Made by a program: the position numbers and the translations under genes. From Haloarcula sp. DT43 (GTDB lineage Archaea; Halobacteriota; Halobacteria; Halobacteriales; Haloarculaceae), in the NCBI RefSeq assembly GCF_037078405.1, contig NZ_JAYMGZ010000001.1, positions 1,116,001 to 1,180,000 on the forward strand: DNA of 64,000 nucleotides. Direction: 5' to 3'. The notes below the pieces were generated by a model. It was given only the letters and a program-made list of their open reading frames with translations. It did not search any database and was not told where the DNA came from. This document shows, in pieces, positions 7,987-16,584 of this stretch. Each line of letters opens with the position of its first letter. Position 1 is the stretch's first letter.

Positions 7987-8745
7987 ACAAATATGGCACT
8001 GTCTAGTTGAGGGATTGAGAAGTGAGCAGGCCGTAGCGAGAGGTGTTCATGTCACTCGCAGACCTGCTCAGAGAAACCTTAGAGGAGGACAGTCAAGACG
8101 TTTGGGAGAACGAGCGGACCCCGACACCCGTCCGGCGATTTGGAGTGCGTCTCCACACGGCGGGGCTGTCGATCAGGGAGACAGTGGCGATCTTAGACCT
8201 GCTGGGTGTCGATCGCTCTCACGGTGCGGTCTGGAACTGGGTGCATACGCTGTCCGAGGCTCAGAGCGACCCGCCGACGGCGTCGCCGTCGCGGGTCGCG
8301 GTCGATGAGAAACAGATCAAGGTTGACGGCGAGAAAAAGTGGTTGTACGCCGCTGTCGACACCGAATCAAAGCTGCTGCTCGAAGTTGACGTGTTCAGCC
8401 GCCGCGGGACTGACCCCGCGGCGGCGTTCCTGCATCAGCTCACCGAGAAACACGATGTTGCCGATTCAGTGTTTCTCGTCGATGCTGGCGGCTACCTGAC
8501 TGCCCTCTCACGTCACGATTTGAGCGGTCGGCTCGACTACCGAATCCGGAACCACATCGAAAAGTGGTTCCAGACTGTGACCATGCGAATCGACCGCTTC
8601 CACTCCTTCTGGAGGGGCAGTCAGTCCAGCGCGAAACAGTGGATACGACGCTTTAGACACCACTACAACCACGAACGACCGAACCAGGCACTCGACGGAC
8701 GAACGCCAGCGGAGGAGATTCAGAACTAGACAGTGCCACAAATAT
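7987..8745. mobile_element. IS6-type insertion sequence with intact ends and 8-bp target duplication
   Basis: The element itself is 7995-8737 (743 bp). Its ends are 14-bp perfect inverted repeats, 'ggcactgtctagtt' at 7995-8008 and its complement at 8724-8737. It is flanked by the perfect 8-bp direct repeat 'acaaatat' at 7987-7994 and 8738-8745. IS6 family elements typically make 8-bp duplications, and the single transposase gene fits. Perfect ends, a perfect duplication and an open reading frame point to recent insertion. It lies between the GT-C gene and the flippase gene, which are divergently transcribed. Confidence 0.95.
8049..8729 (+). CDS. IS6 family transposase
   Basis: This 226-residue DDE transposase is preceded by a GTG two codons upstream (8043); the ATG at 8049 gives the usual start 'MSLADLLRETLEED'. 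An N-terminal helix-turn-helix ('LSIRETVAILDLLGVDRSHG', then 'AVWNWVH') precedes the catalytic core. The catalytic residues are visible: first Asp in 'RVAVDEKQI', second Asp in 'VFLVDAGGYLTAL', and Glu in 'NHIEKWFQ'. The C-terminus 'NHERPNQALDGRTPAEEIQN' is characteristic of haloarchaeal IS6 members. The reading frame is intact and the stop lies inside the right inverted repeat. The protein is expected to be active. Confidence 0.93.
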   Translation: MSLADLLRETLEEDSQDVWENERTPTPVRRFGVRLHTAGLSIRETVAILDLLGVDRSHGAVWNWVHTLSEAQSDPPTASPSRVAVDEKQIKVDGEKKWLYAAVDTESKLLLEVDVFSRRGTDPAAAFLHQLTEKHDVADSVFLVDAGGYLTALSRHDLSGRLDYRIRNHIEKWFQTVTMRIDRFHSFWRGSQSSAKQWIRRFRHHYNHERPNQALDGRTPAEEIQN

Positions 8746-8992
8746 CAAAAATACAACGAAATGATAATTTAGCCTGTCCCATTGGCAGTTCAGAATATAC
8801 GCTTATCAAGCCTTAACATACCGTTTCTGTTTGGCTCGGCCGGCAGTTCCTGTCTCTCCGTGAGTGCGGTACGAAACATCAACCAGGGATTGAGCCAGTA
8901 AGATTGACTTCCGTCAAGCGATCCAACATGGATAATTAAACCAATTAACACAGGAAAGGTTATTTCCCTCCAGAGAATGGCCCGAATATGTA

Positions 8993-10456
8993 ATGGGTTT
9001 AGGAAAGAGTGTTAGCTGGAATGCATTAATCACATTTGTGGTTACCGTCGGCTCGCGATTTTCGAAATTTCTCGGGAGTGTTGTCTTTGCTAACGTTGCC
9101 GGAGGCGCGTCGCTTGGTGTGTTCTATTTGTTCACCTCGTTGTTCCGTGTCCTGCGGAAACTTATCGGACTCGGACTCGGCCAGGCAATCGTCACTCAAA
9201 CGGCCGAGGCAGTTTCCAGCGACGACACCGACCATGTCGGTGAAATTGTCTCTTCGGCACTGCTCGTCCGACTAACCAGCCTCTGTTTCGTCAGCGTAGT
9301 ATTGTACGCTGCACGGCACCGTCTGGGCCGGTACGTTGGGCTCAACCGCATTTGGATATATCTCGTCGTCGCGCTCAGTCTGACAATGCTCCTCTCAACT
9401 GCCAGATCCGTGCTCGTCGGGGTCAAACGTGTTGATGTCGCCAGCACCCTTGATTTCCTCAAAGAGATTTCGATGATTGTTATTCAGATTGCCCTCGTGT
9501 TGCTCGGGTTTGATGCATTCGGACTGGTGGCTGGGTTTCTCGCTGGCATGGCAGTTCCGACCGCGCTGGCTATCGTCCGGACGGCTCGGTTCCTTGAGGA
9601 CTTGCATCCGGCGAGAGACCGTATCGAAGCACAACTTTCCTTCGCCCGGTTCTCTTTTCTCGACTCACTGGTCGGCGGTGAACAGATCTGGATTGACACG
9701 CTGATGCTCGGTGCGGTCGTTACGATAACGCAATCTGATATCGGTGTGTACGGAATAACATACTCGATAGCGATGTTTGGACTGACCTTATCTTCGTCTA
9801 TAAGCCGTGCCATTCTCCCCGAAATCCGAGACCTTGACGTAGCGGACCAATATCAGAACCGTGATAGACTCGTTCAGAAGTCAATAAAATATTCGACGCT
9901 CATTGCACTCCCTCTGTTCTTCGGTGCGTTAGCCATTGGTGACAACGTGCTGGCCTTTATTTATGGGTTTGACCGCGGCTTTGAGCCCCTCCTCTTTCTA
10001 ACCGCAGGCACGATGGTGTTCAGTATTTATCAACCGGTGCATCAGACATTTTACGCCCTCGACAGACCTCGAACCGCCTTCTTGGTCAGTGCCGTGACAA
10101 GCCTCAGCAATTTCTCACTAAATATTCTTCTGATACCACCATTCGGAATTGCAGGTGCCGGTTTATCTACAGCGGCATCAATGTGTCTTTCGGCAGCTAC
10201 TGGACTCCTTTTACTTCGACGGTTGGGTGTCGTTTCACCGCTCCCGTTCCGAGCCTGGCGAATACAGTTCGGTGCGGCAGTCTTGATGGCCCTCATCGTC
10301 CGATTCGGCGACGTTCAGGTCGGAACCGACTCGTTGCTGTCTACCAGTATGCTGGTCACCGCCGGTGTCGCAATTTATGCGAGTGTCGTCCTCGTCGGTG
10401 ATTCGGAAATTCGAAAACAACTTTTCAATCGGCTCGGCTCGCTGACCGCACCGTGA
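8993..10456 (+). CDS. oligosaccharide flippase (polysaccharide biosynthesis/Wzx-like)
   Basis: This 487-residue membrane protein has about 12-14 predicted transmembrane helices and the look of the MOP exporter superfamily. The start is 'GKSVSWNALITFVVTVGSRF', followed by the conserved early segment 'ANVAGGASLGVFYLF' and a late repeat of the bundle around 'PPFGIAGAGLSTAASMCLS'. Such proteins flip lipid-linked oligosaccharides from the cytoplasmic to the outer face, supplying the ligase or transferase that follows. It is the first of three plus-strand glycan genes. It lies 247 bp from the IS element, whose insertion split the intergenic region shared with the divergent GT-C gene. The ATG at 8993 fits the usual N-terminal helix. 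Confidence 0.88.
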   Translation: MGLGKSVSWNALITFVVTVGSRFSKFLGSVVFANVAGGASLGVFYLFTSLFRVLRKLIGLGLGQAIVTQTAEAVSSDDTDHVGEIVSSALLVRLTSLCFVSVVLYAARHRLGRYVGLNRIWIYLVVALSLTMLLSTARSVLVGVKRVDVASTLDFLKEISMIVIQIALVLLGFDAFGLVAGFLAGMAVPTALAIVRTARFLEDLHPARDRIEAQLSFARFSFLDSLVGGEQIWIDTLMLGAVVTITQSDIGVYGITYSIAMFGLTLSSSISRAILPEIRDLDVADQYQNRDRLVQKSIKYSTLIALPLFFGALAIGDNVLAFIYGFDRGFEPLLFLTAGTMVFSIYQPVHQTFYALDRPRTAFLVSAVTSLSNFSLNILLIPPFGIAGAGLSTAASMCLSAATGLLLLRRLGVVSPLPFRAWRIQFGAAVLMALIVRFGDVQVGTDSLLSTSMLVTAGVAIYASVVLVGDSEIRKQLFNRLGSLTAP

Positions 10457-10489
10457 TATTAACAACAGGTGATCCGGTTACTCTCACAA

Positions 10490-10498
10490 TTTCTTTTT
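10490..10498 (+). terminator. T-rich stretch after the flippase gene
   Basis: A run 'ttctttttt' lies about 35 nt after the flippase stop, in the gap before the next glycosyltransferase. Archaeal termination commonly uses such T-runs without a hairpin. The assignment is weak. Confidence 0.3.
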
Positions 10499-10640
10499 TG
10501 ACTGCAGTCCACTCGTCACCAGTCGGTTTCTGGAGGACGTAGTACAATCCGATGCGGCGGCTTGATTCGTCGTAATGACTAATGTAACGATATGTCTCCC
10601 ATCGAAAGCGTTTAGTCCAATCATGGCCACTCGAAAGGTA

Positions 10641-11750
10641 ATGTCGAAGATCGGCGTTTTGACTATTCCGGACCTCACGTCGTACAACCCGGAACGAATT
10701 ACGTTTGGAATCTGCTCAGCTATCGGGACTGACAACGACGTCGATATTGTCGGTGCTGAGTCGGTTAGCGACAGAATTGCGGACTGGTTTTCTATTTTCA
10801 GCTATCTACCACGTCAGCGTTCGTCCAGGCCCCTCCAACTTTTATTACTCCTGCCAGTGACAGCGTTAAATTTACTTCTATATATTCATCGAGAAAAACC
10901 GGACGTTCTTGCTTCATTCGGTAATTTGGGTGTTAACGGATTTCTTGTTACTACCATTGGGCGTCTCGTCTCGACACCGTCAGTCGTCCGCGTTACGAGC
11001 GATATGTTTGAAATCTACCGATATCAGAGTAGCCCGTTTGAGCGCCTGAACACATTCGTACAGAACAACGTCTTCGGATATATCGCTGTTCAACTGGCCA
11101 GTCGTGTCATCGTCCTCGGACCGAGAACAGAGGACAAACTCGTCAACCGAGGTGTCGCTTCATCAAAAATTCATATTATCCCACAACCGCCACAGACCGA
11201 GGAAGTACCACATCCAGATTCGGCGTTTTCAGTGCGTGCTAAACACGACATCCCTGCAGACATTCCTGTAATACTCTATGTGGGTCGCTTCTCCAATGAG
11301 AAGGGGGCAGAGCGGCTGATTCAAACGGTAAACTATGTCCTCAACCGCAGTGACGATATCCACTTTCTTCTGGTCGGGGCAGGTGGTGAAAAAGCGAAAC
11401 TGGTCGAGCGTGCTCTTGAGGGGCCAAGAGTTCACTTTGCTGGCCATGTGAAGCACGAGTATATCCACTACTATTACAAAGCGGCCGACATCTTCCTCCA
11501 GCCCTCTAACACAGAAGGACTACCCAACACTGTGTTGGAGAGTCTTTACTTCAACCTCCCAGTTGTTGCGACGGACTCCGGCGGTGAAGTGATTACACAC
11601 GTGTCAAATATCGGTACAGATAATCGTGAACTCGGTGAACTATTACTTAGAGGTGGAGAGAATCTCATAACAGATACGTTACCGGACCGAGCAACGTCTC
11701 AGCGAAACGCCGAACTGTATCGGCGTCTCTTTTCAACGATCGAAGTATAA
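10641..11750 (+). CDS. GT4 family glycosyltransferase
   Basis: A 369-residue GT-B enzyme. The donor domain starts at 'VILYVGRFSNEKGAERLIQ' and continues with 'FLLVGAGGEKAKL', 'VHFAGHVKHEYIHYYYKAAD' and the nucleotide-sugar motif 'LQPSNTEGLPNTVLESLYFN'. The inter-domain motif is 'SSKIHIIPQPPQ', which lacks the common N-G-V-D and may reflect a different acceptor side. The frame is open upstream to an ATG at 10575, but 10641 gives the expected start 'MSKIGVLTIPDLTSYNP' and a normal family length. It sits between the flippase and the GT2 gene on the same strand and probably adds one sugar to the lipid-linked chain. Confidence 0.87.
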   Translation: MSKIGVLTIPDLTSYNPERITFGICSAIGTDNDVDIVGAESVSDRIADWFSIFSYLPRQRSSRPLQLLLLLPVTALNLLLYIHREKPDVLASFGNLGVNGFLVTTIGRLVSTPSVVRVTSDMFEIYRYQSSPFERLNTFVQNNVFGYIAVQLASRVIVLGPRTEDKLVNRGVASSKIHIIPQPPQTEEVPHPDSAFSVRAKHDIPADIPVILYVGRFSNEKGAERLIQTVNYVLNRSDDIHFLLVGAGGEKAKLVERALEGPRVHFAGHVKHEYIHYYYKAADIFLQPSNTEGLPNTVLESLYFNLPVVATDSGGEVITHVSNIGTDNRELGELLLRGGENLITDTLPDRATSQRNAELYRRLFSTIEV

Positions 11751-11865
11751 CGACCCAGGATGAACTATAATATGAGCCGATGTCATCGCTGGAGCAAAGT
11801 CTCCTTCTGCCATATTTCTATATCGCTATCTGTCTGCTTTCCACAAGAACCTCACAGAATTAATT

Positions 11866-12783
11866 ATGACTGACCAATACAGCATTTCGGTTGTGATTGC
11901 CACCCGAAACCGGCCTTCGAAACTCGAAAACTGTCTTCGTTCGATATCGCAACAGGAAAGCGTTCCAGCGGAAGTGGTTGTGGTTGACGACGGTACGAAC
12001 TCTCTCGCCAGCGACGTCATGAGGAGTCTACTCCCAGCGACAGTCCAACTCGAAGTAACCACCTCGGCGGGACCCACAAGTACGTCGACAGCACGGAATA
12101 CCGGTGCACGAGTTGCTTCCTCCAGCATTGTTCTTTTTCTGGACGACGATGTCGTCCTTGCACCGTCGTACATCAACCGACTGCGTGAGATGTACAAGTC
12201 GCTGGATAGTTCAGATCTGGCTGGCATCGGAGGTTACGACGATGAGCTAAGGACACCGTCCTGGGTTGAGGAGCTGTATAACAGCCTATTCTATCTGGCC
12301 GAAGGTCGGTGGCGTATCAACAGTTGTGGCATGCAATCATGGGGACACGTCTCCGGCACAACAGCCGCCGATTGGCTCTCGGGGAACAACGCGAGTTATA
12401 AACGGTCTGTCCTCGTTGACCACCCCTTTCCACATTGGGAAGGTGGACGTGAAGCGCTTGAGGACATCGCAATGGGTTGGCGACTCAAGCGCGCTGGCTA
12501 CCGGCTATTGATAGATCCCGGGCTGACAGTTGATCACGACGAAACAGGTATTACGGAGGGCGACTTCGCGTTCGGGGTGAAGCGGGGAAAAAACCGAATC
12601 AGGATATTCCGAAACTGGGGCAGACAGATACTCTGGCCACTGTTCGTTTGGGCATATTTCGGAGAAACCTTGAGACAGTTCCTGGCACCCGCTGTCGACG
12701 GCGACGTACGGGCCCACTGGCAAATCGGTTGTGGCATGATCGCTGCCCCATTCGTGTTTTTGTTGGGAGTTCTTAATCAATAG
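11866..12783 (+). CDS. GT2 family glycosyltransferase
   Basis: A 305-residue GT-A fold enzyme. 'ISVVIATRNRPSKLENCLRS' starts the nucleotide-binding half and 'VVVVDDGTNS' carries the uridine-contacting aspartates. 'IVLFLDDDVVLAPSYI' is the metal-binding DxD region, and 'GREALEDIAMGWRLKRAGYR' carries the ED catalytic-base motif. The C-terminal 60 residues contain one or two hydrophobic stretches ('LWPLFVWAYFGET', 'GMIAAPFVFLLGVLN'), which suggests membrane association. It inverts the anomeric centre of a nucleotide sugar in the cytoplasm. It is likely the third gene of the plus-strand glycan run, 115 bp after the GT4 gene. Confidence 0.88.
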   Translation: MTDQYSISVVIATRNRPSKLENCLRSISQQESVPAEVVVVDDGTNSLASDVMRSLLPATVQLEVTTSAGPTSTSTARNTGARVASSSIVLFLDDDVVLAPSYINRLREMYKSLDSSDLAGIGGYDDELRTPSWVEELYNSLFYLAEGRWRINSCGMQSWGHVSGTTAADWLSGNNASYKRSVLVDHPFPHWEGGREALEDIAMGWRLKRAGYRLLIDPGLTVDHDETGITEGDFAFGVKRGKNRIRIFRNWGRQILWPLFVWAYFGETLRQFLAPAVDGDVRAHWQIGCGMIAAPFVFLLGVLNQ

Positions 12784-12798
12784 TACAAGGTGTGATAG

Positions 12799-13905
12799 CT
12801 AGCCAGTGACTGTCCGATACAACTTGATGAGCTCTTCTGCGTTCTCTCGCCACCCAGCCACCTGTGCCGGTCCAGTGTTTGTCGAAATTTCATAAGCCTC
12901 GGTGCTTATGACCGTTTCTAATACAGCAGCCAGCGACTCTGCAGTGTTTGGTTTATATACTTGGCCACGATTCTCGCTGTCCAGCATCTCTCGGATACGG
13001 CCTGTATCCGGTGCGACAGCGTACGTCCCGCAGGCCATAGCCTCTTTCAGGGCGATTGGGTGATTCTCCATCCGTGAGGAGAGCACGAATACGTCACTAG
13101 CGTTGAGATAGTCCGGTATATCTTCATGTGGGACTCGTCCAGTGAATCTGACGACATCCTCGATCGCTAATTCCGAGGCTGTCTGCTTGAGCGACTCGAA
13201 CTGCGAGCCATCTCCGATAACAGTCAAATGGAACGGTATCCCATCGTCACGTAATATCGATGCTGCTTGAAGTATCTGGTCTACACGTTTTACCGGTTCT
13301 AAGCGACCTACGAACAGCAACTGTGGCACTGCTTCATCTCTCGATAGAGCTTGGACACTTGAGTTGGTGTAAGAGTAGAACAGGTCTGTATTAACTCCGG
13401 GATCTATGGTAATATATGGTGTTTCAAACATATCCGGATCCTCGTAGCTTTCCTCACAACCTCCCCAGAATACAAGCCCATCTGCGCGCCTCAGATGCCG
13501 GTGATACCGTGAATTCACCGACCCACGTACAGCGTGGAACACCGGGGCCGATGCTATCGATGATAACCGTGTGAGAATTGGACGTCCAGTAGTGAGAATC
13601 ATATCTGTGTCTCTAAATAACGCCGGACGGTGTTTTTTTAGCCTTCGAACGAACAATTCTTGATTTAGATGCCGGAGCACTTTCCCGAGCGGTTCCGGCA
13701 TATCATAACTGATTCCATACAGGTAGGGGCAGCTAACAGGGGCACAACGTCGGTCGAATTCGATTGGATTTCGCTTTTTATCTCGCTGGAACGTGTAGGT
13801 AACGCTGTGCCCGAGTTCCTCAAACTCCGAACCAAGATGCAGATCGTTGATTTCTGCACCACCACGTGCGTGGCCCAGATGCGTACAGACTATCGTAATA
13901 TCCAT
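12799..13905 (-). CDS. GT4 family glycosyltransferase
   Basis: A 368-residue GT-B enzyme, convergent with the GT2 gene (15 bp apart). The N-terminal acceptor domain starts 'MDITIVCTHLGHARGGAEIN', with the Gly-Gly-Ala motif of the family. The donor domain starts 'LLFVGRLEPVKRVDQILQAA' and continues with 'LTVIGDGSQFESL', 'VRFTGRVPHEDIPDYLNASD' and 'LSSRMENHPIALKEAMACG'. It is full length with an ATG start. Its substrate is not predictable. It closes the glycan island: the next 700 bp hold no intact gene and the GC-rich core begins beyond. Confidence 0.88.
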   Translation of the reverse strand: MDITIVCTHLGHARGGAEINDLHLGSEFEELGHSVTYTFQRDKKRNPIEFDRRCAPVSCPYLYGISYDMPEPLGKVLRHLNQELFVRRLKKHRPALFRDTDMILTTGRPILTRLSSIASAPVFHAVRGSVNSRYHRHLRRADGLVFWGGCEESYEDPDMFETPYITIDPGVNTDLFYSYTNSSVQALSRDEAVPQLLFVGRLEPVKRVDQILQAASILRDDGIPFHLTVIGDGSQFESLKQTASELAIEDVVRFTGRVPHEDIPDYLNASDVFVLSSRMENHPIALKEAMACGTYAVAPDTGRIREMLDSENRGQVYKPNTAESLAAVLETVISTEAYEISTNTGPAQVAGWRENAEELIKLYRTVTG

Positions 13906-14167
13906 TCTATGACTCGTCGTGTAACAGTGTAGGCCCCGCTGGTTTTACTCTGTATATTTCTATTCATCTACTATGCGTCTATTCGTAATAGTCCGATTTC
14001 TCATCAGTGACCGTGTTTGTGTTTAGAAATTTAGCAGGGAAATATATACTTTTTTACCACTCGATATTATCCTTGGTGTGCATACCGGGAGTAGTAATGT
14101 GAGCTATCCACGAGTTTCCCAAACGGTGTCCGTACCGCCGATGTTAATTACTTTGTCTTTTCCCCTC

Positions 14168-14380
14168 TCACAGACACGCGTTCGCTTCCACGACATCCCA
14201 GATCCCAACTACTCCGACCTTTGCGTTCAAGACGTGACCGTTCGCTCGTGCCGGGACAAGCTGGTACAGAAGCATGTTTCCCTTCAGATGGTCAATCTTG
14301 TTGAACATCACGATATGAATCCTACCGATCTGGTCTAACTGCCTGCACATTTTGTCAATCAAATCTTAGGTACCGTCTCT
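14168..14380 (-). pseudogene. relic of an orc1/cdc6 replication initiator gene
   Basis: The minus strand encodes 'LIDKMCRQLDQIGRIHIVMF' and then 'NKIDHLKGNMLLYQL' and 'VPARANGHVLNAKVGVVGI'. This matches the Walker B to sensor 1 part of archaeal Orc1/Cdc6, where the family has D-E-x-D-x-L followed by 'ARANG' and 'VGVIGIS'. The Walker B acid pair is corrupted (FNKID). A stop lies upstream of the fragment, and the frame breaks right after 'VVGI'; no AAA+ Walker A or winged helix is found nearby. I see no origin-type repeats beside it. The fragment suggests a lost replicon or a plasmid-derived integration at the edge of the glycan island. The rest of 13906-14599 holds nothing I can assign; one minus-strand piece at about 14464-14550 reads 'EYIVNYLCEELTTQEKELTI' but matches no family I recognise. 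Confidence 0.75.
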
Positions 14381-14599
14381 CCGATCTTATTACTGACTAG
14401 CGTTTTCAGGAGCAGACCATAACGAAGCCACGAACGCTCATGAATAGCGTCGGGTAGAATTTATCGTATTGATCTGAAGATCGTCAGTTCCTTCTCTTGC
14501 GTTGTCAGTTCCTCACAAAGATAATTCACGATGTATTCAGTGACTTCCGTGGCGGGATATCACTACTCTGAATCACAGCAAGTAGCCTAGATATGTCGG

Positions 14600-15049
14600 T
14601 CAGGACGAGTTGTCTTCGGTAGACTCCGATTCCCCACCAGCAGTACGCGTTTGCTCTGGCGGCTCCGGCGGTGTCAACAGAGCGACTGCGAGTTCGTAGC
14701 CCCGTGTCTCCGAAAGCGGGTCGAACACCGCCTCGCTAAGCCGTTCGAACGCACGTCTTGCGACCGACCCCACCTTCGAGTGGTGCCACGCATTCTCGAT
14801 ATGTGGAATGAGCATATCCAGCAGTGTAATAAAGGGCCCAACGGCGTACGTCTCGCGAAGGTCGATGACGATGACGTCCGGGTCGGGTTCCTTCGTGAGC
14901 CAGCGGTAGCAATACGATTCCTTGACGAACGCACTCGTCCGAGAGCCGAGCGTTCGCACGGCGTCAACGGTCCGTGAGCCGTCACTAATCGTGCCGATTC
15001 TCTCCCCGATGGCTTCAATAGGGTTTAGCGACCCGGATTCCTCGGACAT
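14600..15049 (-). CDS. hypothetical haloarchaeal protein
   Basis: A 149-residue soluble protein that I do not recognise. The centre has a hydrophobic strand 'PDVIVIDLRETYAVGPFITL' followed by a helix-rich region ('LIPHIENAWHHSKVGSVARR'), and the C-terminus is a disordered acidic tail ('GGESESTEDNSS'). Codon use is that of the GC-rich core, so it marks the start of the stable chromosome. It lies 49 bp downstream of the DUF4330-like gene on the same strand and is probably cotranscribed with it. A role together with that membrane protein is possible but not shown. Confidence 0.7.
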   Translation of the reverse strand: MSEESGSLNPIEAIGERIGTISDGSRTVDAVRTLGSRTSAFVKESYCYRWLTKEPDPDVIVIDLRETYAVGPFITLLDMLIPHIENAWHHSKVGSVARRAFERLSEAVFDPLSETRGYELAVALLTPPEPPEQTRTAGGESESTEDNSS

Positions 15050-15098
15050 CCGATTGTGTACAGATTTGAGTGGGTTGATATACGGTTTGTGATGTCGT

Positions 15099-16514
15099 TC
15101 AGAGCCCGACGCTCACGACCGTCGCTTCGATGGTTATCGTCCCGAGATTGATGACGACCGTCGAGCCCTGCTGGACGGACTCGCCTTTGAACTGGACACC
15201 GCTCGTCGTCTCACGGACCCGGAGTTCGGTCGTGATGGTGACGTCTCGCAGGTACGGGTGGTCGACGACGTTGACGGAACCGTTGTCACCCGTCGTGATG
15301 ATGACAGACGGCTCGGTGGAGACGCGACTGACGCGAGCAACTGTTTCGCCACCGCTGGTTTCGGTCATGCCGGGCCTGATCGCGTCGGCCATATCCGCGC
15401 GCATGTCGGTCATCCGCAGGGTGACCGTTCGATTGGTGACCGCCCCGCGGGGTTCGAGTGCGCCGACGCGGTCGATGGTGCCGGAGAGTTCGTAGCTCTC
15501 TGTCGAGACGGTGATGTCGTTCCCGCGCTGGACGGCGGCGCTGCCGAACTGCTGGCGGCCGCTGCTTTCCAGGGTCGCCAGCGAGAGACCGACGAACACG
15601 CGTTTGCGGTCGGGGTTCTGTGTCGCGTACGTGGTGACCGTTCGCACTTCGGCGGCCTCGTACCCGGCAACGGTAGCGACGTCGCCGGTGGCGAGACGGT
15701 CGGCCGTTTCGGTGTCGACGGTGGTCTCGATGAGCACATCGGCGGTCGTCGACTGAAGGCCGTTACCGACCTGTTCGATGCGCCCGTCGAGCGTGTAGTC
15801 CTCGGCTGGGAGGGTGACCGACTGTCCGCGCCGGACCTGTGTGCCGCCGAACCGGCGGTCGGATTGCTGTCGGTGTGTGTCGAGTGTCGCCTCGACGAAG
15901 ACGGTCTGCTCGGTCGGGTCCTCGGTCGCGTATGCAGCGACGTCCTCGATGGTCGCGACAGTGCGCCCGGCGAGTCGAACTTCATCACCGGGCGTGACGT
16001 CTCGCGCTTCGGCGCTGGCCATGGTGTCTCTGAGAACCACGGTCGTGTCTTCTTGGGCGAGGCTGTCGTTACCACCGACGGCACGTATCTGGCCGCGGAC
16101 CTCGTAGCGGCTCGTCGCGACGGTCAGCGGCCGGCCGAGACGCGGGGGTGCATTCGCGTACGTGAGGCTGTCACCGTCGGGCGGTCCCTGAAGCGTGGTA
16201 CGGACGATGACGCGAGTCTGATCGCCCTGGGGAGTCACGTGAACGTCCGTGACCGTGAGCTCGGAATCGCCGCCGGGACTGTACGTATCGCCTTCAGTGA
16301 TCTCTGTGACGATGTACGACGGTTGCGTCCCGAGGTCGAGGGTGACGTTGGTCGTGTTCGGCGGAGGTGACTCAGGCTCGGGCTGGAGGACGAGCGCGGC
16401 GCCTGCCACGACGACTGCGACGACGAGCAGGACGGCCAATGCATCGACGACATTGACGAGACCGAAGATGTTCCCATCCTCGTCGAGGAGGGCCGACGAA
16501 CGACTATCTGCCAT
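15099..16514 (-). CDS. DUF4330-like membrane-anchored repeat protein
   Basis: This 471-residue protein has a short cytoplasmic start and 'EDGNIFGLVNVVDALAVLLV' leading into a single transmembrane helix (about residues 20-42). This is the N-terminal signature of DUF4330 proteins. The remaining approximately 420 residues lie outside and contain at least three tandem repeats of about 110 residues. Each repeat contains a 'YAT-(E/Q)-(D/N)-P' segment, an 'F-G-x-x-x-V-x-R-G' loop and a 'Y-x-L-x-G-x-I' strand. The pattern suggests beta-rich modules stacked on the cell surface. The ATG at 16514 fits the family start. The gene is cotranscribed with the hypothetical gene 49 bp downstream. Function unknown; export or envelope assembly is conceivable given the glycan genes nearby. 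Confidence 0.72.
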   Translation of the reverse strand: MADSRSSALLDEDGNIFGLVNVVDALAVLLVVAVVVAGAALVLQPEPESPPPNTTNVTLDLGTQPSYIVTEITEGDTYSPGGDSELTVTDVHVTPQGDQTRVIVRTTLQGPPDGDSLTYANAPPRLGRPLTVATSRYEVRGQIRAVGGNDSLAQEDTTVVLRDTMASAEARDVTPGDEVRLAGRTVATIEDVAAYATEDPTEQTVFVEATLDTHRQQSDRRFGGTQVRRGQSVTLPAEDYTLDGRIEQVGNGLQSTTADVLIETTVDTETADRLATGDVATVAGYEAAEVRTVTTYATQNPDRKRVFVGLSLATLESSGRQQFGSAAVQRGNDITVSTESYELSGTIDRVGALEPRGAVTNRTVTLRMTDMRADMADAIRPGMTETSGGETVARVSRVSTEPSVIITTGDNGSVNVVDHPYLRDVTITTELRVRETTSGVQFKGESVQQGSTVVINLGTITIEATVVSVGL

Positions 16515-16584
16515 GCTGTAGGCATTTTTTCGGAGTGGTTTGGGTGTTTCGTTGTGCGACTCATTTGAGTCGGCGAGCGGACCG

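Noticed and set aside
15258-16370. A 370-codon plus-strand frame across the DUF4330-like gene
   Set aside because: It lies antisense to a gene with a clear anchor helix and internal repeats, has no motif and has shadow-type composition.
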